Source: a virus. From it: DNA of 57,432 nt. The DNA is taken from the IMG/VR virus record IMGVR_UViG_3300035703_000111, positions 1-57,432 of that record; one strand, written 5' to 3'. A model generated the notes under the pieces. That model did not search any database. It saw only the letters and a list, made by a program, of their open reading frames with translations, and had not been told where the DNA came from. This document shows, one piece after another, positions 48,170 to 57,048 of this stretch. Each line of letters starts with the position of its first letter. Within the stretch, counting starts at the first letter, position 1. A program made the translations under genes and the position numbers.

Positions 48170-49116
48170 TGCCATTTTTGACCAATATCACCTTTAATAA
48201 TAATCAATTCAGTTCTTCAGGTAGAAGAAAAGGTAGTGGAGTATCTCCTAGTGGAATAGTTGTCGAATATGTTTTGATTGGTGGTGGAGGTGGTGCTGGT
48301 GGAGAACTTGGTGGTGGAGGTGCCGGAGGTGGATTTAGAAACGACTCTTTCGATGTGGTTCTAGGCGTTCCTTATACAATTACTGTTGGCGCAGGTGGTG
48401 GATTTGGTGGTCCTGGATCTCCTGGTGGTCTTTATTATCATGGACTTAAAGGAAATAGTTCTAGCTTTGGTGCTCTTGATTCTACAGGTGGCGGTGGTGG
48501 ATTTGGATATTTTTCAAGTGATCCTTCGCAACATCCAGGTGGCAGTGGAGGTGGAGGATCTCAAGGTAGTGGAGGATCTGGAAATACTCCACCGTATTCT
48601 CCTCCACAAGGAAACCCTGGCGGCAGCGGCCAATCTTATGGCGGTGGTGGTGGCGGTGGTGCCGGAGGAACTGGAACCAGTGCTCCAACAACAATTTCCC
48701 CAAGTGGAACTGCTGGCCAAGGAGGGATCGGCCGAGGCGTAACATGGCCAGAACTTCCTGCTTCATATGGTACACCCGGTCCAACTCCAGGAAGATTCTT
48801 TGCTGGTGGTGGCGGTGGTGGTGGCGGAAGTGGAAGAAACGTTTCTGCTCCAGCACAACCAGTCGGCGGTGGAGCTGCTGGAGCTGGTCCCGGAGTTCCG
48901 GTTGGATCCAATGGTTCTGCAGGAATGGGAGGAGGTGGCGGCGCTACTTGGTGGTCAAGTCCAGGACCAGGTAGAGGAGGAAGTGGTGGATCTGGTATTG
49001 TTCTTCTTAGGGCACCTGTAGCACTTTCATATACTGCTCCTGGCGCTTCAGTATTTTCCTCACCAACACATAGAGTATTTGTTTACACGGGTAGTGGATC
49101 AATTACATTCAGTTAA
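48169..49116 (+). CDS. Adhesin cassette C, glycine-rich adhesin (315 aa)
   Basis: Gly-rich throughout (GGGGGAGGELGGGGAGGGF, GGGGGGAGGTG, GGGGGGGGSGRN) with a C-terminus HRVFVYTGSGSITF that parallels the other two adhesins. It contains no Cys, in contrast to cassettes A and B. Starts PFLTNITFNNNQFSSSGRRK. The predicted fold is a polyglycine-helix sandwich of gp38 type. High GC and strong codon repetition create long shadow frames on both strands. Confidence 0.7.
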   Translation: MPFLTNITFNNNQFSSSGRRKGSGVSPSGIVVEYVLIGGGGGAGGELGGGGAGGGFRNDSFDVVLGVPYTITVGAGGGFGGPGSPGGLYYHGLKGNSSSFGALDSTGGGGGFGYFSSDPSQHPGGSGGGGSQGSGGSGNTPPYSPPQGNPGGSGQSYGGGGGGGAGGTGTSAPTTISPSGTAGQGGIGRGVTWPELPASYGTPGPTPGRFFAGGGGGGGGSGRNVSAPAQPVGGGAAGAGPGVPVGSNGSAGMGGGGGATWWSSPGPGRGGSGGSGIVLLRAPVALSYTAPGASVFSSPTHRVFVYTGSGSITFS

Positions 49117-49121
49117 TTACT

Positions 49122-49508
49122 ATGGCACACTTCGCAGAGTTAGACGACAACAATAAAGTAATCAGAGTTATAGTAGTCCGTAATGAAGATTGTTTAGATT
49201 CCAATGATAATGAATGTGAACAAGTTGGAATCGACTATTGCAAATCTCTCTTTGGAGATAATACTAGATGGATTCAAACATCATATAATTCTAATATAAG
49301 AAATAAGTATGCCGGAATAGGAGACACTTATAGAGAAGATTTAGATGTTTTTATTACACCAAAACCATTTGATTCTTGGATTTTTGATGAAAATACTTTA
49401 ACATGGGAAGCACCAATACAATATCCAAATGATGAAAAAGTCTATAAATGGAACGAAGAACAATATCAAAATATTGGTGATGGATGGGAGTTGGTTTTAG
49501 ATTTATAA
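49122..49508 (+). CDS. Adhesin cassette C, third gene (128 aa)
   Basis: A shorter paralogue of 38506 and 46395: AHFAELDDNNKVIRVIVVRN, CEQVGIDYCKSLFGDNTRW, QTSYNSNIRNKYAGIG, WIFDENTLTWEAP, ending without the PDDAP repeats. The last codons merge into the TATAAATA promoter of the next gene. Confidence 0.67.
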   Translation: MAHFAELDDNNKVIRVIVVRNEDCLDSNDNECEQVGIDYCKSLFGDNTRWIQTSYNSNIRNKYAGIGDTYREDLDVFITPKPFDSWIFDENTLTWEAPIQYPNDEKVYKWNEEQYQNIGDGWELVLDL

Positions 49509-49511
49509 ATA
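49504..49511 (+). promoter_or_regulatory. Late promoter (TATAAATA)
   Basis: A perfect late element overlapping the previous stop, 12 bases before the ATG at 49524, so the transcript would have almost no leader for this gene. Confidence 0.6.
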
Positions 49512-49523
49512 CTTAAAAAACCA

Positions 49524-49859
49524 ATGACAGCTCCAGCAGTAAATCTAACTATTAATAAAGGTACTGATTTCGAAGCAATCTTTACAGTTACAAACTCTGA
49601 TGGTTCTGCTTTTTCATTAGCAAATTATAGTGCAACATCAAAAATAAGAAAGCATCCAACTGCAGCTGCATATAAATCATTTTCGACCACAATCACTGTG
49701 GCAACTGGCGAAATTAAAGTTTCAATGGGTGCAACAACTACATCTACACTTTCTTCTGGTAGAAATTATTATGATGTGATTATTACAAATGTTAGTACTG
49801 GAAAAATTACAAAAGTGTTTGATGGAATGGTATTAGCAGTAGACACGGTATCCGTATGA
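49524..49859 (+). CDS. Small beta-rich structural protein (111 aa)
   Basis: Begins TAPAVNLTINKGTDFEAIFT and continues FSLANYSATSKIRKHPTA and YYDVIITNVSTGKITKVFDG. The pattern INKGxxFxxxFTxxxxDGxxxxLxxYxxxxxIRK is found in phage baseplate/fibre-side proteins with an immunoglobulin-like fold. Overlaps the next gene by four bases (ATGA). Role unknown. Confidence 0.6.
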   Translation: MTAPAVNLTINKGTDFEAIFTVTNSDGSAFSLANYSATSKIRKHPTAAAYKSFSTTITVATGEIKVSMGATTTSTLSSGRNYYDVIITNVSTGKITKVFDGMVLAVDTVSV

Positions 49860-50170
49860 ATATTCAAGTCGCTAAAACATTAAATACCTTTAATATAAAT
49901 CTAAAAAAACCAGATAATTATAGTGTAAGAACCTTATCTGGAGGTGTTCAAGTGCCAGCACAATTCTCAGACCTATCTGATTTTGATGCATCAAACGTTC
50001 AAGATAGTTACTTAGTCATGTATGATGCAGCAACACAAAAATACAAAGCAGTGAGTCCTGATTTTGTTCTATCAAAGTCAGTAGAAGATTCGAATTTACC
50101 TACAGATTTTGTTAATCAATTGGATGTTGACTTAGATAATAAGATTGATCTTGATGCGGGAACTTTTTAA
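49856..50170 (+). CDS. Small structural protein (104 aa)
   Basis: Begins NIQVAKTLNTFNINLKKPDN, with a middle PAQFSDLSDFDASNVQDSYLV and MYDAATQKYKAVSPDFVLS, and ends DNKIDLDAGTF. The YLVxYDAxxxKY pattern is common in fibre and neck-type proteins with small trimerising modules. The terminal DAGTF also ends the next protein. Translationally coupled to the gene before. Function unknown. Confidence 0.6.
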   Translation: MNIQVAKTLNTFNINLKKPDNYSVRTLSGGVQVPAQFSDLSDFDASNVQDSYLVMYDAATQKYKAVSPDFVLSKSVEDSNLPTDFVNQLDVDLDNKIDLDAGTF

Positions 50171-50172
50171 CA

Positions 50173-50180
50173 AATAAATA
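50173..50180 (+). promoter_or_regulatory. Late-type promoter motif AATAAATA
   Basis: Starts 3 bases after the preceding stop and ends 25 bases before the ATG at 50206. Confidence 0.5.
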
Positions 50181-50205
50181 ATATTAAATTAAGTAGTAAA
50201 TAGAA

Positions 50206-51681
50206 ATGGCTTCTCCCGTAATTCAGTTTAAGAGAGGTGCATTTGCTAATCTTCCTGCTCTTCAGGCTGGTGAACCCGCACTTACAACAGATACCTATGA
50301 ACTTTATGTAGGTATTGATAGTACTACTAATGGTAACAAGTTTTTTGGTTCACATCGTTATTGGACGAGAGAAGCATCTTCGTCTGGTAGTGGAGTAAAT
50401 CTTGTTGAAGGATCTTCAAATGGTTCTTCATACATTACTCTCAAGTCACCAGATTCTCTTGCTGGTATTACGACTTATACCTTCCCAGCAACAGCAACAG
50501 ATGGTTATTTCCTGAAGACAAATGCTTTAGGTGATTTATCTTGGGCAGAAGTTGTAAGTACATTTGATATTGCTGCTGATAGTGGATCTCCAGATACTGT
50601 AAGTACAGGTTCTACTATCACTTTTGTTGGTGGAGAAGGTATTGATACTGCGGTAACTAATAACACTATTACAATTTCCGCAGAAGATGCAACATCCTCA
50701 AATAAAGGTATTGCTTCTTTCGACTCAACTGACTTCACAGTTTCGTCAGGAAATGTAACAGTAAACGCAGAAAGAATTCAAGATATTGCTGGTGCAATGG
50801 TCACTGGCAATACAGAAACTTTAATTACCGTCACTTATCAAGATAGCGATGGTACGATTGATTTTGTAGTTGATAATGATCTTGCTAACTATAGCAACAC
50901 AAACTCCGCATTTATTACCGCAGCATCGTCTGCAACATTAACTAATAAGACATTTGATGCAAATGGAACTGGCAATTCACTTTCCAATGTAGAAGTTGCT
51001 GATTTTGCTGCAAGTGCAATTACAGATTCCACTGATACAATTGCATCAAATGATAGTGATACTCAACTTCCAACATCAGCTGCAGTTATTGATTATGTTG
51101 GAGCACAAATTGGTGCGATTGATCTAACAGTTTCTACTGCTGGTGATAGTGGAACTGGTTCTGTTTCTACATCACAAACATTAACTGTCTCTGGTACTGC
51201 AAACGAGATTGAAACAGCAGCATCTGGTCAGTCAATTACAATTGGTCTTCCAAATGATGTTACGATTGGAAATAACCTGACCGTTAGTGGAAATCTTTAT
51301 GTAAATGGTTCTACAACTCAAGTTAATACATCTTCACTCACCGTCGAAGATAGAACTATTGAACTTGGTCTTGTAAATGGTGCTGCACCTTCATCTGCAA
51401 CTACTTGGGATTTAGGTGTTCTCTTCAACTATCATGCAACTTCTGCAAAGAAATCTGCAGTTGTTTGGGAACAAGGTGATGCAAGATTTAAGTTTGCATC
51501 TGAAGTTTCTGATGGTGGTGGTACAAACAACGATAGTCCACAGATCACATTTACTGCATATGCTCCTATTGAGATTGGAGCATTGTGGGTTAATGATTGT
51601 GCTGGACAATCACAAGTTATATCATGCTCTGGTTCAACAAGAAAACTAGAAAACATTACTATTGACGCTGGAACTTTCTGA
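50206..51681 (+). CDS. Fibre-type structural protein (491 aa)
   Basis: Begins ASPVIQFKRGAFANLPALQA, then GEPALTTDTYELYVGID and NKFFGSHRYWTR, the head domain shared by many cyanophage fibre proteins (KRG...LPALxxGExALxTDxxxLYVG). A Thr/Ala-rich beta shaft follows. Near residues ~355-400 is NGSTTQVNTSSLTVEDRTIE, then ELGLVNGAAPSSATTWDLGV, a module seen in phage fibre C-termini. It ends in DAGTF, like its neighbour. Followed by an intrinsic terminator. Confidence 0.72.
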   Translation: MASPVIQFKRGAFANLPALQAGEPALTTDTYELYVGIDSTTNGNKFFGSHRYWTREASSSGSGVNLVEGSSNGSSYITLKSPDSLAGITTYTFPATATDGYFLKTNALGDLSWAEVVSTFDIAADSGSPDTVSTGSTITFVGGEGIDTAVTNNTITISAEDATSSNKGIASFDSTDFTVSSGNVTVNAERIQDIAGAMVTGNTETLITVTYQDSDGTIDFVVDNDLANYSNTNSAFITAASSATLTNKTFDANGTGNSLSNVEVADFAASAITDSTDTIASNDSDTQLPTSAAVIDYVGAQIGAIDLTVSTAGDSGTGSVSTSQTLTVSGTANEIETAASGQSITIGLPNDVTIGNNLTVSGNLYVNGSTTQVNTSSLTVEDRTIELGLVNGAAPSSATTWDLGVLFNYHATSAKKSAVVWEQGDARFKFASEVSDGGGTNNDSPQITFTAYAPIEIGALWVNDCAGQSQVISCSGSTRKLENITIDAGTF

Positions 51682-51695
51682 TCCAACTAATATAT

Positions 51696-51703
51696 TCTAA
51701 ATA
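51696..51703 (+). promoter_or_regulatory. Possible late motif TCTAAATA
   Basis: TCTAAATA, 27 bases before the ATG at 51731 but immediately followed by a terminator hairpin, so its activity is doubtful. Confidence 0.25.
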
Positions 51704-51730
51704 AGAGGAAGTTTATCTTCCTCTTTTTTT
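51703..51730 (+). terminator. Intrinsic terminator abutting a start codon
   Basis: AAGAGGAAG (51703-51711) and CTTCCTCTT (51717-51725) form a perfect 9-bp stem with a TTTAT loop, followed by T to 51730. The ATG of the next gene is the very next base. Confidence 0.85.
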
Positions 51731-51916
51731 ATGTCTGAAGATGATTTGAAAACAATTCTTGCAAAATACCAACAGAAATCTTTTGAGTTATTCAATCAAA
51801 ATATTGTATTGGAAACTCAAGTTGAAAATTTGCAAAAAAAAGTTAATGTTTTGCAACAAGAAATAGAAAAATCAAAACCAAAGAGAACAACAAAAGCATC
51901 GTCAGATAATTTTTAA
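51731..51916 (+). CDS. Small coiled-coil protein (61 aa)
   Basis: Nearly the whole sequence is a coiled coil (LDETQ-like heptads: NIVLETQVENLQKKVNVLQQ), ending in a basic KPKRTTKAS tail. The ATG directly follows a U tract, with the only GAGG in the 5' arm of the terminator stem, so translation may need read-through or unfolding. Function unknown; similar short coiled coils recur near cyanophage fibre genes. Confidence 0.55.
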   Translation: MSEDDLKTILAKYQQKSFELFNQNIVLETQVENLQKKVNVLQQEIEKSKPKRTTKASSDNF

Positions 51917-51922
51917 TAAATA
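51915..51922 (+). promoter_or_regulatory. Late-type promoter motif AATAAATA
   Basis: Overlaps the preceding stop, 56 bases before the ATG at 51979, and is followed at once by a perfect 22-base palindrome. Confidence 0.4.
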
Positions 51923-51925
51923 ATA

Positions 51926-51947
51926 AAAACTCTTATATAAGAGTTTT
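51926..51947 (+). repeat. Perfect palindrome, possible weak terminator or leader hairpin
   Basis: AAAACTCTTAT and ATAAGAGTTTT are exact reverse complements. The trailing bases are TTTTATAC, a poor U tract, so it may be a leader hairpin of the next gene instead of a terminator. Confidence 0.6.
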
Positions 51948-51978
51948 ATACGGTATATACCACCCATGAGAGGATTGA

Positions 51979-53547
51979 ATGGCAGATCCGATTATTAAGA
52001 TTAAACGATCTTCTGTTGAAGGAAAAAAACCAACAACATCAGATATTAATCTTGGAGAATTAGCTCTTAACACTTACGACGGCGAACTGTATACTCGCAG
52101 AGAACGAGCGGGTATTGGAACAGACATCGTACCAGTAGGAGCAGGTGCAACAGTTACAAATGTAATCTATGTAACTGCTGATGGAAATGACACCAATACT
52201 GGAAAGAAATTAGGAGATGCAAAAGCAACAATTGCAGGAGCAGTTGCAATCTCTATAACAGGAACAGTTATCAAAGTCAGTGCAGGCACATATACAGAAA
52301 ATAATCCAATTACTCTACCAGAACAGGTCAGTATTGTTGGAGATAGTTTAAGAGAAGTCACAGTTACTCCATCAAATACTGGCGATGTTTTTTATGTAAG
52401 AAATGGTAATTACATTGCAAATTTATCATTCGTAGGTGCAGCAAATACTGGTGCGATGGTTGCATTTAGTCCATCAGGTGCAGGAAACATCACACAATCA
52501 CCTTATGTTCAGAACTGCACTAACTTTATTCCTAATAGTACAGGTGTCAGAATCAATGGAGCACATGCTTCAGGAAATACAAAAAGCATTGTAGTTGATA
52601 GTTATACACAATATAATCAAGGTGGTATCGGAGTATCAATCACAAACGAAGGATATGGTCAATTAGTATCACTATTCACTATTTGTAATGATATTGCAAT
52701 CTATTGTGGTTCTGGTGGTGCATGTGATCTAACAAACTCTAACTCTTCATTTGGAAACTATGGATTAGTTGCTGATGGTGTTGGATCAGTTCAATATACT
52801 GGTATTGTAACCACAGCAGCAGATGCAAATAGTTCTACTTTTGTAATCGCAGGAGTAGGAACAAATCGTCCTTATGATGGACAAGTTGCATATTTCGGGC
52901 AACTTTATTATGAAGTCAGTAAGATTACCATTACTAATGGTGGGTCTAGTTATACTTCAGTACCAACATTAACAGTTGATGCACCATCAACAAGTTGGGG
53001 AATTAGAGCACAGGCAGTTGCAACTATCACAAATGGAGTTGTTACTTCTGTTGATATTGTTTCTGTTGGTAGAGGTTATACAACTACACCAAACATCACA
53101 ATTACTGGTGGAGGTGGTTCTGGACTAACTCTTTCTCTCGAAACCAAACCAAAATATTATGCAATTGAAAGTGCAACACTACCATCAGCAGGAATTTCAA
53201 CAATTACCATTACTGAGAACTTACCTTATGCTGTTGGTGTTGGCACAACAGTTCCAATCTTTAAGCAAAGTCGTATTCTTGCATCAGGTCATTCTTTTGA
53301 ATACATTGGTTCTGGCGTCACAATTGCAAATGCTCTACCTTCTACAGGTGGTGTTGCAATACAAGCAAATGAAATTGATATGAGAAATGGTGGATTAGTT
53401 GTTTATACATCCACAGATCAATCAGGTAACTTCAGAATTGGTGATGGAGTTACAATTAACCAAAGCACTGGTGATATTTCAGGAACAGCATATACAAGAA
53501 GTCTATATGCTAATGTAACGCCACTCATCTTAGCACTAGGAGGATAA
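51979..53547 (+). CDS. Beta-helical tail/baseplate fibre protein (522 aa)
   Basis: Begins ADPIIKIKRSSVEGKKPTTS, INLGELALNTYDGELYTRRE (fibre head domain), then a right-handed beta-helix (NVIYVTADGNDTNTGKKLGD, KVSAGTYTENNPITLPEQVS, IVGDSLREVTV, DLTNSNSSFGNYGLVADG). Next come two GGSSYTSVPT and GRGYTTTPNI modules like those in gp5, and a C-terminal RILASGHSFEYIGSGVTI unit shared with the 1989-aa protein. Ends 4 bases before the next ATG. Confidence 0.75.
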   Translation: MADPIIKIKRSSVEGKKPTTSDINLGELALNTYDGELYTRRERAGIGTDIVPVGAGATVTNVIYVTADGNDTNTGKKLGDAKATIAGAVAISITGTVIKVSAGTYTENNPITLPEQVSIVGDSLREVTVTPSNTGDVFYVRNGNYIANLSFVGAANTGAMVAFSPSGAGNITQSPYVQNCTNFIPNSTGVRINGAHASGNTKSIVVDSYTQYNQGGIGVSITNEGYGQLVSLFTICNDIAIYCGSGGACDLTNSNSSFGNYGLVADGVGSVQYTGIVTTAADANSSTFVIAGVGTNRPYDGQVAYFGQLYYEVSKITITNGGSSYTSVPTLTVDAPSTSWGIRAQAVATITNGVVTSVDIVSVGRGYTTTPNITITGGGGSGLTLSLETKPKYYAIESATLPSAGISTITITENLPYAVGVGTTVPIFKQSRILASGHSFEYIGSGVTIANALPSTGGVAIQANEIDMRNGGLVVYTSTDQSGNFRIGDGVTINQSTGDISGTAYTRSLYANVTPLILALGG

Positions 53548-53551
53548 TACA

Positions 53552-53893
53552 ATGGCTCTTGCACTAAATGCTTACAAAACAATCACTAAAGTAGCATCCA
53601 CATCACCAGTTGGAATTTACACTGCTCCAACTGGATATAGTAGTATTGTCCTTCTTGCACAAGTTGCGAATGTTGGTTCAGAAACTTATACAGTGACTGT
53701 ATCTCATCAAAGATCAACGACAGGAACAGCAGTCACCACAGAGATTGTAAAAAATTTTCCAGTTTCTGCAAATGATACAGTAAGCATCACAAATGGAAAG
53801 TTAGTTCTTGAGTCGAGTGATGTTCTTGTATTATCAGGAAACAATGCAAGCAATCTTAAGTGTATCGTAAGTGTACTGGAGACGCTGAACTAA
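53552..53893 (+). CDS. Small beta-sandwich structural protein (113 aa)
   Basis: Begins ALALNAYKTITKVASTSPVG, with IYTAPTGYSSIVLLAQVANV, TYTVTVSHQRSTTGTAVTTE and a strand-rich end. The IYTAPxGxxSIVLxxxVAN pattern is typical of small phage virion proteins found next to fibres. AGGAGG lies about 10 bases upstream. One base separates it from the next gene. Role unknown, possibly a decoration or collar. Confidence 0.65.
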   Translation: MALALNAYKTITKVASTSPVGIYTAPTGYSSIVLLAQVANVGSETYTVTVSHQRSTTGTAVTTEIVKNFPVSANDTVSITNGKLVLESSDVLVLSGNNASNLKCIVSVLETLN

Positions 53894-53894
53894 T

Positions 53895-55091
53895 ATGTCT
53901 AAGTTTCTGAGCGGTAGAGAAAGAGAATTAAAGATTGGTATTGTTTCATACACAGAGAACAATACTGTATTAGAAGTTGTAGGTAGTACAAATGTAACTG
54001 GTATTGTTACAGCAACTGGTGGTTTTAATCTAGGTATTTCATCTGCAGGAACTTCAATAACTTCAGGGCCAGTTACCACATTAAACTTTATTGGTGTAGG
54101 AAATACATTCGCTGTCAATGGCACAACAGTTGATATTAGTATTGCTGGTGAAAGTGGTGGTGGGGGAGGAGCATCAGTATCAATTGGACAAACACCACCA
54201 ACAAGTCCATCAGAAGGAGATCTTTGGTATAGTTCAGATCTTGGAAGAACTTTCATTTACTATAATGATGGTTCTTCGTCACAATGGGTCGATGCTGCAC
54301 CATTTAATATACCAGAGCCAGATGCGACTCCAGGCAAAACAACAGGAACTTTTACAGCAACTTCAGGACAGACAACGTTTAGTTACACATACAAACCAGG
54401 TTTTATTGATGTATTTTTAAATGGTATAAGATTAAATTCTACAGAATTTATAGCAAATAATGGAACAAGTATTACTCTATTAGAGGCAGCATCATTAGGT
54501 GATGTTTTGGATGTTGTTGAATATACAATGGGAATTGGTACTGCTGGACCTCAAGGGCCTGAAGGACCACTTTCTGGTGTTACATCAATAACAACAAATG
54601 GAACTTATTATCCACTATTTGTATCTGGAATTGGTAGTGTAAGTCCACATATTACGACTGTAAATGATTATTTTGAATTTAATCCTTCTTCTGGGACACT
54701 AACTTCAAATCAATTGAATATTATTGGTGCATCAACATTCTCATCAATTGTCGCATCACAAGCAAATATATCTGGTGTTTGTACTGCATTAGACTTTAAC
54801 TCAACTTCAGATAAAACACTAAAAAATAATATTCAAACTATAGAAAATCCAATAGAAAAAGTTCTTCAAATCAATGGAGTTTTATTTGAATGGAAAGAAA
54901 CTGGTGAAAAATCTGCGGGAGTAATTGCACAGGAAGTAGAGTCTGTCATTCCAGAGATCATTAAAGAAAATAATGGATCTAAAACAGTAAATTATAATGG
55001 ATTAGTTGGGTTATTGATCGAATCTGTTAAAAATCAACAGGAACAAATAAATATTTTGAAAGAAGAAATCAGACTTCTGAAGGAAAAATAA
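53895..55091 (+). CDS. Tail fibre with S74 intramolecular chaperone (398 aa)
   Basis: Begins SKFLSGRERELKIGIVSYTE. Middle modules: GDLWYSSDLGRTFIYYNDGS and FVA-type FLNGIRLNSTEFIANNGTSI, plus a short collagen-like GPQGPEGPL. The C-terminal ~98 residues are peptidase S74: TSDKTLKNNI (Ser305-Asp306), GVLFEWKETG, AGVIAQEVESVIPEI and a coiled-coil end. It shares its module order and S74 end with the gene at 35638. Confidence 0.85.
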   Translation: MSKFLSGRERELKIGIVSYTENNTVLEVVGSTNVTGIVTATGGFNLGISSAGTSITSGPVTTLNFIGVGNTFAVNGTTVDISIAGESGGGGGASVSIGQTPPTSPSEGDLWYSSDLGRTFIYYNDGSSSQWVDAAPFNIPEPDATPGKTTGTFTATSGQTTFSYTYKPGFIDVFLNGIRLNSTEFIANNGTSITLLEAASLGDVLDVVEYTMGIGTAGPQGPEGPLSGVTSITTNGTYYPLFVSGIGSVSPHITTVNDYFEFNPSSGTLTSNQLNIIGASTFSSIVASQANISGVCTALDFNSTSDKTLKNNIQTIENPIEKVLQINGVLFEWKETGEKSAGVIAQEVESVIPEIIKENNGSKTVNYNGLVGLLIESVKNQQEQINILKEEIRLLKEK

Positions 55092-56843
55092 ATGGGAAAA
55101 CCTAGACAGTCAGCAAACTTAGTTAGTGATGATAATATTTTCGTAAATATTAGTAATGATAGAGTTGGTATTGGAAGTACAATTCCAAGAGTAAAACTTG
55201 ATGTTAATGGCACAGTTTCTACGTCAAATCTAATTGTCGGTTCTGTTGGTTCGTCAGGAACAACTTTATATGTCAATGGTGATGCAAGAGTTGTTGGTGT
55301 ACTTTCAGTCGGTCAAGGAACTGTAACAATTGATGGAAATACAAATCAAATTAATGTAGGTTCAGCAGTCACAATTCATGAGACAAATGGAATTAGAGTA
55401 GGTGGAAATGCTTTACATTCAACCGGACTTACTCTCAATAATTTAAATGTAACAGGTGTAGTAACTTCAATTGGTGGAATAACTCTTGGTATCCAATCTG
55501 CTGGTACTAATGTTACGAGTGGAGTTGTAACTGCATTAAACTTTGTAGGAACTGGAAACTCTATTTCATATAATGCTGGTACTAAAACAGTAAATATTAG
55601 TATTGCAGGTGGTAGTGGAGGAGGAGGAGCATCTGCAACAAGACCTATACAATACTCATCAATATTTGTCGCCAATGATTCTGGATTTAACGGACAACTT
55701 GCATATTCTGGAACAGCAAGAACTGCTGGAGGAACTAAGGGAAATACATTTTTTATTGTTAGAGCTGAGGGATCAAGCACCGTAACCAGATATAGAGTCT
55801 ATCCAATCACTGTAGATAGAACAACAGGTGTTATTACTCAAGGAACGGCAGTTAATGCATGGAGTAATTCTTCTGTAGGAGGTAATTATAGTACAACACA
55901 TTTTGTGGGTCCAGACGGAACTGGTGCTATATTTGCTGGTGGACATAATGCAATACCAGGAACATCAACATATACTTTTTCATATTTCAAGTTTATAGTT
56001 AATGCAAATGGAACATTAAGTGATACTGCACAAGTTAATACTAATGCAGACCACGTAACAAATGGAACCTACATGACATTGCCAACTGCTATCAATAGTG
56101 GACTTATTCCTTCTGTTGGATACGATGCAAACAACAGTAGTAGAGCACATTATAGATTGAGTTCTACAAATGGAAGCACCATTACTGTTGGTAATATTGT
56201 AAGTCTTGGTTCAGATACTTCGACCGTTTATCCAGCTCAAATGTATTCACAACCTGGTGTATATCAATCAGGAACTCAAGCAATTGGATTTATCAGTTAT
56301 AGAGTCAATTCATCAACGTATTACATAAAAGCATTTTCTGCAAGTGGATTAAATGCTGATTATGCAGTTTCGGGATTTGAAAGTCAAATGTATGGATTTC
56401 AAATGGCAAACGGAGAAGTAATTCTTTATTGCAATTCAATTGGAAAAATTTTTAGATTTGCTTCATACAATAGCGTAACGGATATAACTTCAACTGCAAT
56501 AAGTAATTTTGTTCCAACCAACGTCTCTGGAAATTATGTTAAATTGCATTTTTGTACGGGAACTAATGAATTTGTTTTTTCTTTGAGTTCAATTGCGCCA
56601 TTTGCTTTCAATTCTCCATTAATAAAAGCAACATTAAGTAATTCAACTGGATTTACAATCACTGGACTAACTTCACCAGATTCTCTTACTTCACTTGGAT
56701 ATAATTCAGATTATACATCTCTATATCCACTTTATGCAAATGCGAATGATGCAACTCCAGATAAATTATTACTTTTTGCACAAGCAAACAATTACTTTAA
56801 AGCAAAAGTAATTAGTATGCCAACCTTTACTGCAGTAACATAA
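55092..56843 (+). CDS. Tail fibre protein (583 aa)
   Basis: Starts directly after the S74 gene stop. The N-terminal ~190 residues are fibre repeats (DRVGIGSTIPRVKLDVNG, TTLYVNGDARVVGVLSVG, NLNVTGVVTSIGGITLG). After SGGGGAS the C-terminal ~390 residues form a large beta domain rich in Ser/Tyr/Asn (IQYSSIFVANDSGFNGQL; MYGFQMANGEVILYCNSIGK), probably a receptor-binding propeller-like head. No catalytic motif seen. It has no S74 end of its own. Confidence 0.72.
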   Translation: MGKPRQSANLVSDDNIFVNISNDRVGIGSTIPRVKLDVNGTVSTSNLIVGSVGSSGTTLYVNGDARVVGVLSVGQGTVTIDGNTNQINVGSAVTIHETNGIRVGGNALHSTGLTLNNLNVTGVVTSIGGITLGIQSAGTNVTSGVVTALNFVGTGNSISYNAGTKTVNISIAGGSGGGGASATRPIQYSSIFVANDSGFNGQLAYSGTARTAGGTKGNTFFIVRAEGSSTVTRYRVYPITVDRTTGVITQGTAVNAWSNSSVGGNYSTTHFVGPDGTGAIFAGGHNAIPGTSTYTFSYFKFIVNANGTLSDTAQVNTNADHVTNGTYMTLPTAINSGLIPSVGYDANNSSRAHYRLSSTNGSTITVGNIVSLGSDTSTVYPAQMYSQPGVYQSGTQAIGFISYRVNSSTYYIKAFSASGLNADYAVSGFESQMYGFQMANGEVILYCNSIGKIFRFASYNSVTDITSTAISNFVPTNVSGNYVKLHFCTGTNEFVFSLSSIAPFAFNSPLIKATLSNSTGFTITGLTSPDSLTSLGYNSDYTSLYPLYANANDATPDKLLLFAQANNYFKAKVISMPTFTAVT

Positions 56844-56844
56844 G

Positions 56845-57048
56845 ATGTTTAATACACTAGAAGAATTAAGACAAGCAAGAAATCAAGCACTTGAAAACAG
56901 TGACTGGGCAGTTTTGCCTGACACTCCTCACGATAGTGAAGGATTTCAAACTGCAATTAGAATTTATAGACAACAACTTCGTGATCTACCACAAAGAGCA
57001 GAAGAACTTGGACTTGAAAATATAGAACTACCTCCATCACCACTCTAG
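56845..57048 (+). CDS. Tail assembly chaperone-like protein (Phage_tail_APC type)
   Basis: 67 aa. The pattern LRQARNQALENSDWAVLPDT followed by IRIYRQQLRDLP matches the short family I know as phage tail assembly chaperone (APC). Usually the last gene of a fibre cluster, as here. A role in fibre folding or attachment is inferred. It starts 1 base after the fibre stop and is followed by an intrinsic terminator. Confidence 0.72.
   Translation: MFNTLEELRQARNQALENSDWAVLPDTPHDSEGFQTAIRIYRQQLRDLPQRAEELGLENIELPPSPL

Noticed and set aside
48386-49021. Several long alternative frames on both strands over the glycine-rich adhesin
   Set aside because: Products of GGT/GGA repeats read in other frames (poly-Val/Ala, poly-Pro, poly-Arg); the frame 48169-49116 has the conserved adhesin C-terminus and coupled starts.
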